DNA of 64,000 nucleotides, from contig CAJFCJ010000042.1 of the NCBI GenBank assembly GCA_904063045.1, positions 85,055 through 149,054 on the forward strand, given 5' to 3'. Below, piece by piece: positions 55,641 through 64,000 of this stretch. The stretch's first letter is position 1. Each line of letters starts with the position of its first letter. Position numbers and translations under genes: made by a program. The DNA is from Dimorphilus gyrociliatus. Lineage: Eukaryota > Annelida > Polychaeta > Dinophilidae. Under the pieces are notes generated by a model. The model saw only the letters and a program-made list of their open reading frames with translations, did not search any database and was not told the DNA's origin.

Positions 55641-57571
55641 CAATAATTTATACACTGTTAGCAATATGCTGTTTAAACTTGGTCCAAGCAAATGTATCCA
55701 TAACAAAAGCAAACATAACTGTAAGAATGCTACCATCAGTACAGTTTTGTCAAGGACAACAAGTACACCAATCATTTGATTTAGCTGATGAACCAGTATG
55801 TACCTTTGAAACTAAACAAATGACCAAAATTGTGGCTAACATCTATGAAATTATAGCTGACAATTTAGCAATTCAAGCTGTCAAGTGTTTAGTGAAAAGA
55901 AGAATCAATTTCTACACTCATTACTTTTTTGGAGCAAAGAAACACAGAATTGAAAAACAAACACTTGCCTTAAGTGAAAAACAATGCAGAACAATGCTAT
56001 ACACACACAAAACCTTAAATGGACAAAACCTAATTGAAAAAGGCAAACTTCTTATGTATAATGAAAACAAAGGACCAAATTACAAATGGCCAAGAACCAC
56101 AGTGGTGGAAGAATTTACAACAATCCTTCAAATTGGCAAGGCTTATTGGAATCCAAGTCAAGATAAAATAATCACAAATTTGGAATATTTAGAAGACTGT
56201 TCTATTAAACAAAAATTTTGTAGAACTTTGGATTCAATTATTATATTTAATCCACAAAAAGGTCAAAGTCTTTTAGGCCATTTTTCACCATGGAAAATAG
56301 TTTCCCATAATGTGGAATATGTAAAACTTGGAGGATATTTTTCTTGCCCCAACTATGCAATAATGGATTTACCTTACCAAGACAGTGTACAACTTTGGTT
56401 ATATTTTACATGCTTGAACTCTATTATTTTATGCAACATATACATGTACATCTTAAAACCTACGCAAGAAAATGCTATAACATTGGCCAAACATAAGTCT
56501 GATTAGTCAGCTTGAAGGCTCATCTTTAATTACCAATAAAGGTTTGGCCAAGTTATAATTTAATTAACTTGCCTAGGGTGTGGCCAAGTTATAATTCAAT
56601 TAACCTTCCTAAATGTTCAACCTTGTAACATCCTGTTACTAAAGATAAATATGAACTACACATTTCGGCAACTGTAAAGTGATGATTGGATGTCAGAGAC
56701 AAACCTCAAAGTATATAAATCCTCACTATTCTCATTTGGCATGCAGCTTCCATCTGGACCCAAGGACCTGGGAAAATCATCTGGAAACAACCTCCACTGG
56801 AACCATCCATCTACTCCTCAACATTGGAAGACAGTTTGGTAATTTGGCAACCTGCTTTTATGAACTATCTACTCTGCTATCGAACTCTCATATTGTTACT
56901 TGCTTAAGTATTATTATTGCGAATAAATCATTTTAATTTAAACATTTGTTTAAAGGTTTGAGTAGAACCAGTATTGTTATAACTTGCAAACGCATAGATT
57001 TTGCCAGCAAGAGCAGTACAACAGGTATATCAAAGGATATGGTGGTCCTGGTACCAGAGTATTGGTACCTCAGAAAGAATATGACTTACTTAGAACTGAT
57101 CTTACAAATTCCAATTATGCTGACAATAAAATAATAGAGGATACAAAATACAAGATCATTTCAAATAAAGAACTTAATAGATTGGAGAAATATATTGGAA
57201 AGAAATCATCACTAAGAAAGGCCAATGTCACAGAAATACAAGATATTTTAACATATAATGATTGGTATAGAGATGGTGACAAAACTTACCATATGCTGAT
57301 AAAAAATCATGCAACACCATTAGTGAGGACTTGGTTTGTCAAAGAAATTATTTTTCCAGACATCTGGGATATTAACAACAAATACATACTAACAACAAAG
57401 CTAAAACCCGCCAGACTAGTAAGATCACAAGATTTTGAATTGGACAAAAAACCAGTTACTTTCAACCCACTCCCAAACATGAACATTTGGTATCAAAGCC
57501 CAAAAGATACACAATTTCAAATTCATACAGAAAATGGAAAATATACACTTTTACAAAGTAAACTAGTTTAA
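55640..57571 (+). pseudogene. Env-like third ORF interrupted by a solo LTR-A
   Basis: Following the integrase without a stop, the frame enters a hydrophobic, signal-like segment (YTLLAICCLNLVQA) and a Cys-containing ectodomain-like region with N-glycosylation sites. At 56386 a 635-base LTR-A with a 4 bp duplication (ACAG) cuts it. The same reading frame resumes after 57020 and runs to 57571, where it fuses with LTR-B sequence, so the normal C-terminal anchor is missing. The third-ORF position and topology suggest an envelope-type glycoprotein of a Ty3/gypsy retroelement. I cannot assign the env family. Confidence 0.65.
56386..57020 (+). mobile_element. Solo LTR-A (635 bp) in the env-like ORF, TSD ACAG
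   Basis: Full-length copy, TGTACAAC to AGCAGTACA, flanked by ACAG at 56382-56385 and 57021-57024. It is nearly identical to the copy at 5989-6623. It confirms a 4 bp target duplication for this family. Confidence 0.93.
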
Positions 57572-58252
57572 TTAATTATCAATTATGCTTAAATTCTAAG
57601 TTTAGATTATATTCACTATCCAACAGTATTGTGTATACAATACTGTTCTACTTAACATGCATTAATCAGATATACTTCCTCCTTATATGCTGATGCTAAA
57701 TTTACTAACTCAATCAATTGAATATCATTATTAAGGTAGAATATAAAAACAGTCAAATATACAATCTACATGTTTTCTTCATTGTTGGACTTGTCCTACT
57801 AAAATTGTTACATCTTATGCAACTCTCCAACCTTCAAAATTCAACTATTATTTAAAAGAGGAAAACAATAAAAACATGACCATATTTACAACTTTTCTTT
57901 GTCTTCAAATGTTACTTTTGTTTTTATAAACATTGAAATTTGTGAACTATCAACCCTTAAAAGAGTATATAAACCCTACAAAATTAACAGTTGACAGTTC
58001 AGTTTTCTAACTGTCAGCTAGCTGCTTAAACTAGCTTGTTTAGAACTAGAAACTCATTTTACTCAATACATATTCTTTGGACGAAATACTGGTGTTTTCT
58101 TGATTCATTTCTACCAAAATTACATTTGTTAAACTACTTGTGGATGAACTTTAAAGGTTCTATTTGGACCAGTAGTTTGGTAAATGAGTGGAAAGGATGA
58201 TTACAGTTGTGACAAACCAGAAATTCCTACAATTACAATACAACAAAGTACA
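57563..58252 (+). mobile_element. LTR-B, 5'-truncated (3' LTR of the plus-strand gypsy copy)
   Basis: It runs from CTAGTTTAATTAATTATC to CAACAAAGTACA. The first roughly 220 bases of the LTR are deleted, and the env-like frame joins the LTR directly. Confidence 0.8.
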
Positions 58253-58635
58253 GTTTTAATTCAGTGTTCAGTTTAATGTTTATATCAATAGTTTGAATGG
58301 TTTCTTCTATTTCAGCTTCAATACTATCATTATATTCAACCTCCATTTCCTATTCAAAATAATGAAATTCTACTTGCTCATCTTGTTGATCTTTCTCTTC
58401 CTTAGCTTGTGCATCTTTTTCTTCTTTGTCTCGTTATATATCTTGCTTTTTTTCAGGACTATTTCGGCAGGCTGTCATGGAAAATGTCAATAAAACTTTG
58501 CTTTTAGCCTGTGTTAAAAGTGTGCATTATTATCAACTGCAATGTTAAAATTATTAGTCAATTTTGAATTTAAATTTTGAAATAAATGTTTGTTGACAAT
58601 TATTCATCAGGGATCAAATTCTTCCATTCTATGTA
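58253..58635. other. Intergenic DNA with a possible small secreted peptide
   Basis: ATG near 58361 opens a very hydrophobic leader-like frame (MKFYLLILLIFLFLSLCIFF), and a TTTTTTTCAG acceptor at about 58457 could follow a short intron. The downstream part (AGCHGKCQ) is tiny. Support is weak. Confidence 0.2.
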
Positions 58636-58636
58636 T

Positions 58637-60249
58637 ATATTAGGGTCACTGGGAAAGTCCTCGCCATTTTGCTGTATTTTTAAAACGGTACACTGTAGGC
58701 CTTTATTTTTATCATTAATAGAAAGTACATTGATTAATGTACTGTCACTAAAAACTTTCTCAACTTACAAGCCGTGGTTGAAAAGTTATTGAGATTTTAG
58801 TTGTGGCATGGTATGGATGACAGTATAAAGCAGAGAGTAATTATTCAATTTCTTGTATCACAACAAGTTATTGCAATCAATATTGATAAGTAATTGAAAG
58901 CTTTTTTTGGTAGTACAACACTCAGTGAAGGTTCAGTAAGAAAGTGGGTTAGAGAATTTAAAGGAGGAAGAACAAATATTCTTGATGAAGACAGACCAGG
59001 ACACCCAAGAACAGCCAGTAACAATGAAAATCAGGACAAAGTTATGGCTCTAATCAGAGATAATAGGAGAATAAGCCAGGCTGAGATATCTCAAACATTG
59101 AATATAGGCCATTCAGTTGTTGAAGATTTGATTGCAAGTCTTGGATTGAAAAAGATTGTCTCAAGATGGATTCCCTACCTATTTAGTGGAATTAGATGCT
59201 TTGAATTCTAGAAAGGCTTTTAGTTCGCGCAGAGTATAATTCTCTGAACAAAACAGGTGTTGCCACTGTGGTATAAACAATGGAACAAAGAACAGGAAAA
59301 AAATGCATGTCAAAATTGTTACATCTTATTCAATAACAGATGCTGAAAACTAAGGCTTGTTTTCGAAGTACCACATGCATAACCTATATGATATAACTGT
59401 TTTTCATACCTTTGTTGTATGTTCATTGTAAGATCATTACATTTCAACTTTGCGTTCCTTTGAACAATTGAACCCAAGCTTTGGTAAATGCATAAAAGGA
59501 AATGCATTTCCTCAGTTTGTCAGTTCAGTTTTAACTGTTAGCTAGTTGTTTAAACTTGCTTGTTTAGAACTAAAACTCATTATACTCAATACATACTCTT
59601 TGCACCAAATACTGGCGGTTCATTGATTAATTTTTGCCGGAATTGCATTCATTGAGACTACCTGTGGGACGAACTTGAAAGGTTCTATTTGGACCAGTAC
59701 TTTGGTTTATTGGTAAATGATTGGTGAGGACGAATTCAATCGTAACGAACTCGAGGTTCCTACAATTACTGAACAACGCAGTACAACATCAACATTCTAA
59801 AGTGATTAAAACAAAGAATAAATAGAATCAGTCCTAAATGAGAAGTGATTTTTTTGCAAGACAATGCCAGATCTCACACCAGCCTACAAACAAGCCAATA
59901 TCTTCAAACAACTGGATGGGTAATGCTGCCTCATCCAGCCTACAACCCAGATCTTGCTCCATCAGACTATTATCTATTCTGGAAATTGAAGGACCATCTT
60001 TGCTGACAAATATTTGAAAATGATGATGAATTAAAAACAGCAGTAAGGGCCTTTTTTAGGTCCTTATACTTCGCCAAAGGAATTGATATGCTTCCTGCCA
60101 GGTGGCAAACATGCATTGACAATAATGGGGAATTTGAAGCTAAATAGACATACCTAGGACATTAATTAACATTTATGAATAAGCATATTTTGTAATTTTT
60201 TTTTTAGCTCTTAGACACAAATGGCGAGAATTTTCCGGGTGACCCTGAT
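58637..60249 (+). mobile_element. Mariner-like element, interrupted by LTR-B sequence
   Basis: Inverted ends AGGGTCACTGGGAAAGTCCT (58641) and, inverted at the right, AGGGTCACCCGGAAAATTCT (60247) share about 29 bases through CTCGCCATTT, with TA beside both. The N-terminal helix-turn-helix part is at 58810-59211 (SEGSVRKWVREFKGG, DRPGHPR) and carries a TAA near 58892. The C-terminal catalytic part is at about 59850-60147 (LQDNARSHTS, YNPDLAPSDYYLF, RWQTCIDNNG) and has a TGA near 60004. The middle, with the first catalytic Asp, is missing and occupied by an LTR-B variant fragment at 59318-59785. Inactive. Confidence 0.88.
59318..59785 (+). mobile_element. LTR-B variant fragment inside the mariner
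   Basis: The block AACCCAAGCTTTGGTAAATG and the end TGAACAACGCAGTACA match the divergent LTR-B subfamily also at 25744 and 31741. The LTR 5' part is missing. Confidence 0.75.
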
Positions 60250-60500
60250 ATATGTAAATAGTCCAGGGATACAGTGGTTGTACAGACATTTTTTTAATGT
60301 AAAAACAACATTGCCAAACCAAATTTTCAGCCAAAAGAGAAAAAAACAACATATAGGAAAACAAAAATCAGCAACAATTTGCATATTTTACAGATAAAAT
60401 TCAAAAACTGCTCAAAGAGAATTTTTCATACATTGATATGTGGGCAAATGAAAGATGGGAAATAAATTCAGAAATGATATGTGATGAACTCAGTTTAAAA
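60250..60500. other. Intergenic DNA
   Basis: No gene or element is recognised. A short minus-strand hydrophobic frame (60173-60364) overlaps the mariner end and is not a gene. Confidence 0.35.
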
Positions 60501-60710
60501 GCAGTCGACAGAAAATGTCCAAAAATGAGAAATTTGAATGCTACATTTTGGATTGAAATTTGGTTAGCAAGAAGAATACAGCAACTGATTTCTACTTAGG
60601 AGGCTCTCCTCTTAGCGTTACGGCTACTGGAAAAGGTTCGGTACAGCCAATCGCTGGGTTAGGGTAGGGTAAAAGCAGCAATTTGTGAACATTTTCTGTC
60701 GCATCCAAGA
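60501..60710. mobile_element. MITE with MULE-3-type word (about 205 bp)
   Basis: The left end GTCGACAGAAAATGTCC and the right end (inverted) GGATGCGACAGAAAATGTTC, with an interior related to 10044-10250 (CATTTTGGATTGAAATTTGG, GGGTTAGGG). The target duplication is not clear. Confidence 0.65.
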
Positions 60711-60792
60711 AATATAAATTTTCTTGGTTGTGATTTAAATAATAAACAAGCCAAATTATTTTAGTAAATGTTTAAATTGAGTATGTTGGAAT

Positions 60793-60945
60793 GAATGTTG
60801 TTGGAAACCCCTATAGGTTTGTGGTTTTACCTAAACCCTAACTGACCCATCTAATTATAGTTCAATTGCTTGAATGTTTTCCCTAACCCAAAATCTCACC
60901 CCAAATTAACATTAAAATGGGCATTTTCAACAGTCATTTGGGAAT
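60793..60945. mobile_element. MITE related to 33545-33750, shortened
   Basis: It shares GTTGTTGGAAACCCCTATAG at the left and GGGCATTTTCAACAG at the right, plus the interior CCCTAACCCAAAATCTCACC. Internal deletions reduce it to about 150 bases. Confidence 0.6.
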
Positions 60946-61619
60946 ATATTGTGTAAAATTGGATAAAACTACTGTATCTCTCTTTTATTTAGTTAAAAGG
61001 TTCTGAATAAAAACTATAGTAAATTAAGAAAAGGAAACAAGAAACAACCAAACATAGAGCAATTTGAAAATATCAAGGAAAATATGTTTTTCTTCTCTGT
61101 AGTATCTTTTTTACCAATATTCCAAAGCTAAAGATATCATTCCCTTCAGATACATTGTCTTTGAAATGTAAGTTATCCAAATATAGAAAGAAGGAATTGT
61201 TTTCTCTCTGAGAATTATGAAAAGAGATTGTAAATGAAAAGAGATAAAAGATATAACACCTCATAATAGAGTCTATTTGTTGAAATATCTCCCTTCACAG
61301 ACAAATTGTTTATGTGTAAATGGTACATTCCTTCACAAACTGATGATATACATTTCATCATATTGTACTTGAAAAAATTTCTGGTCATTTTTAAACTAAG
61401 TAAATTTCCATTGAAATTAGTTGAAAAGATATTGTTTTCATCTTGAGTATTAATGAATGTGATGACTGCAAAATGGAAATTGTTTTTATAGAAACAATAA
61501 GAAAACTACTGAAAAATTCACCTTTTCCAAAAATGCTTTCAGAAGTTTGAACGATAAGATCTTTCCTGAAATTTTGTTTTTTTTGAAAGATAAAAGAGAG
61601 AGAGATAAGAGGAAATATT
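60946..61619. other. Intergenic DNA downstream of the LDLa-LRR receptor
   Basis: AT-rich. Minus-strand stretches such as NLHFKDNVSEGNDIFSFG at about 61190-61120 may be remnants of another exon, but no family is recognised. Confidence 0.3.
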
Positions 61620-64000
61620 TTAAAAATTTCCTTTTAAAATATTTAACCTTTTTTTAAATTTTTGAATTTGATTCCTTTTAAAATATTCAAAAAATGTAAG
61701 AATTATTGGATTTAGTAGTGAATTTATTGGTAATATTAAAATAATTATCCAACCATACAAGACATAATTTAAATGAAAATTATTAATCATGCTTACTAAA
61801 CCTGAAGAGGAACGGCACAAAAGTTTTTGATTAATTGAAAGAGAGATGGCAAAACCAACCAAGTATTGAGACTGGTGTCCATATTAATAAATTTGAAAAT
61901 GTTAGAAAAATGACATTTTTCTTTATCTTTCTACCAGTTTGCGCTCCTTTCTCTTTGGTAAACTTTCTCCACGAGTTTCTTATTATTACTATTATTTCAA
62001 TATAAAAACCGGAAATGATAAAACTGAATAAAGGTGTTAGTAATCCGAACAAGACAAATGATATTATCCATGTTTTACCATTTTCAGTTCTAATAAAAAT
62101 ATTAAAGCATGTAGGTGATTGGCTAAAAGTTTCCTTTATAAAATTGATAAATGTGCATTTATTAAAAAGAGAAATATTTCTATGTTGAAAACTACCAGTT
62201 TTTTCTATACCTCATTTAAAAATACTGGCATGATGGAAATGATAAAAATGATTAAAGTAATGATGGTAGTTGCAATGTTTTGATTAATTAGTTTTGAGTT
62301 CATTTTCATTGGATATTTCAGTTTATAAAATCTTTCCATTGTCAGGAAGAGCATTGTAGTTGATGACATCATCAATGAGAATGTCATAACAATGCCTAAA
62401 CCTTTGCAGGTGACACTCCTCCTCCAAATGTCATCTTCCATAAAATAGCCACTTTTAAAGTGCAGATCAGCAATAGCTATGGTTGTCAGGCAAATACAAA
62501 ATATCATATCACTAAGATTCAACATTAAAAGATAGGCATTGAATTTCTCTTTCCTAGAGATTATTATCATTGATAAGAGATTTAATAAAGACCCAATTAA
62601 ACCAAAAATCCAATAAATTGTTCTTTTAACATCTGAACCAAGTAAACTTGAACAAACATGAAAACTTAATTCTGTTGTTTGACATTTGACACTTTTACCA
62701 AAATTTTTCCAAATAAAGCAACAAAATTTCAATGTTTTGCTTGTCACAAACAGAATTTTTCTTAGATTTGAAGCTATTTGAAATTCAGATGCCAATGGAA
62801 GATTTGTATCAGTTAGATAAATCATTTCAAGATTTCTGAAGTTTTTGAATGAATTCTCTTCAATTATTTTAAAATTATTAAAAGACATATTCAAAATTTT
62901 CAATTTAGAAATCCCTTTAAAATCATTTTTCTTTAAAATTTGAACACTTGTTGAAGAGATATCCAAATTATTCAATTGATTGCAAAGTATTAATTTTAAA
63001 AATGACAATGAATCTATTGGATTATTAGATAAATTCAAAGATAATAATTTTCTCATCTCCTTATTGATCAATAAAGAATCACTATTTATTCCATTATTTG
63101 AAAGATCTAAGAATACTAGATTGTGAAAATGTTCACTGCTATAATATTTCAAATATTTAAAATTCTTCTCAATTTTCAAAAAATTTAATGAAACTAAATT
63201 TTTAAAATGAAAATTTTCAATTCCACCGGAAATGCTTAGTCTTTTTAGTTTGGATAAATTTTTTAAAATAACTTCCGGTTTCTTTCTTCCTGTTTTGTTT
63301 CCTTTGGTGTTAAAATTACAAGAAAGTGTGAAAAGCAGCATTTGCTGACACATGGGATATTTAATAATTGGATATTCGCAATACAGTTCATCACTTCCGT
63401 CCTCGCAATCTAGTTTTCTATCGCATATTTTATTTTTATATAAAAATGTCGAATCACTATGGCATTTAAAGTATCCTTTCCATTCAATTGTTTCTGTAAA
63501 AGAAGAGCGATAATAGGATCCTGGGCAAAAAAGTGTCCTATATTGCATTTTGTCCCTAACCCAACAGTGGATAAAGTAGTATCTCTGTTTTTTTTGTTCC
63601 TAGCTTTCAGTTTGGCCTGATGATGGACCAAAATGAAAGAAATTGAATTTTTCTTAAATTTGATAGAAGCCCAAAAACCTGAATTTTAAGATCAGGTGAC
63701 ATAATGGAGTATTTAGTTGGGGAATGAAGATAGGTAACCCTCTTTTCCTCTTCCTCCTCGTCTTCATTCACCAATCATACCCCAAGAATGGACATTTAAA
63801 ATCATACAAAAACAACAATTTCTGACAAACCACAATTAATTTCATCATCTCCCTGCAAACAATGACGAATACCATCGCAAAATAAATCTATAGTTATGCA
63901 ATAGTTTTCCCTATGACAAAGGTATTGGCCAAAAGGACATTTCTTTTTATGGCAAAGATTATTTTGTTGAAAAAGTGATGTTTTTGGAATGCCGACCGTT
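61620..64000 (-). pseudogene. LDLa and leucine-rich-repeat GPCR (relaxin-receptor-like LGR), frame-broken
   Basis: Minus strand, entering from the window edge. An exon at about 64000-63805 has an LDLa module (CPFGQYLCHR ... CDGIRHC ... DDEINC). A second exon from about 63558 (GTTGGGTTAG acceptor) encodes another LDLa (CHSDSTFLYKNKICDRKLDC, then EDGSDELYC), about seven leucine-rich repeats (LVFLDLSNNGI, LLSLNLSNNPI, LKILNMSFNNF), a Cys-rich hinge, then TM1 on (RTIYWIFGLIGSLLNLLSM, LLMLNLSDMIF, TMERFYKLKYP in place of DRY). TM5-TM7 follow (NLLIWTPVSIL, LPINSLLNPIIL). This order matches type C LGRs, plasma-membrane receptors for relaxin-type peptides or relatives. The frame breaks near 62205-62215 (by a T5 run) and near 61860, so it is a pseudogene or carries assembly indels. 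The N terminus lies outside the window. Confidence 0.8.

Noticed and set aside
57984-58100. Promoter driving a host gene from the LTR-B TATATAAACCC block
   Set aside because: The TATA-like block recurs in every LTR-B copy and no host exon begins downstream at a plausible distance here.
1-64000. tRNA or rRNA genes
   Set aside because: I looked for A/B-box-like and cloverleaf-compatible stretches and conserved rRNA blocks by eye and saw none. A dedicated scan was not possible.

Overview
This is AT-rich nuclear DNA from an invertebrate animal. The evidence is spliceosomal introns (mostly 55-75 bases, GT/AG, phases checked below), secreted and receptor proteins of animal type (LDLa plus leucine-rich-repeat GPCR, PAN/apple, fucolectin/discoidin-like, chitin-binding and furin-like Cys-rich domains), and a heavy load of eukaryotic transposons. 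I cannot name the phylum. There are no bacterial operons, CRISPR arrays, rRNAs or tRNAs that I can recognise.

Host genes are a minority. Two look intact: a secreted, three-repeat helical protein of unknown function (3119-5982, four exons, 760 aa) and a GT77-like glycosyltransferase with a type II membrane anchor (38588-40159, three exons, 483 aa). A PAN/apple secreted protein (26561-27334) has five consistent exons but no visible end. Others are partial or broken: furin-like Cys-rich genes (993-1900, 8157-9010, 18411-18666), a chitin-binding fragment (about 2270-2780), a PAN protein with a frameshift (10541-11531), GPCR pieces (11638-12279, 48864-49124), a fucolectin/PAN gene on the minus strand (21769-24425), a phosphoethanolamine methyltransferase-like copy (46444-47727), a PAN-like gene (49600-50340) and an LDLa-LRR GPCR with two frame breaks (61620-64000).

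The rest is mobile DNA. (1) Mutator-like elements (MULEs) carry a cross-brace-like zinc finger, a FLYWCH finger and a DDE transposase with a TNNxxExxH box. They have clear 8-9 bp target duplications at 12656-15319, 15448-18282, 27708-29967, 32294-33406 and 42337-43250. Their ends are not ordinary inverted repeats. They are arrays of a 12-15 base word that differs from family to family but is spaced alike, at 15-16 bp near the tip and then 20-21 bp. This is the most unusual system in the window. (2) A Ty3/gypsy-type retroelement with an env-like ORF, fragmented at 33751-36042, 45426-45528 and 51655-57571, has a roughly 0.9 kb LTR (LTR-B) with a 5 bp target duplication. (3) A second LTR family (LTR-A, 635 bp) has a 4 bp target duplication. 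(4) There are mariner/Tc1 remnants and several small MULE-type MITEs.

Nested insertions give a relative chronology. A mariner was hit by two MULEs, an LTR-B by another LTR-B, and an env-like ORF by a solo LTR-A. All calls come from reading the sequence; no searches or alignments were run.
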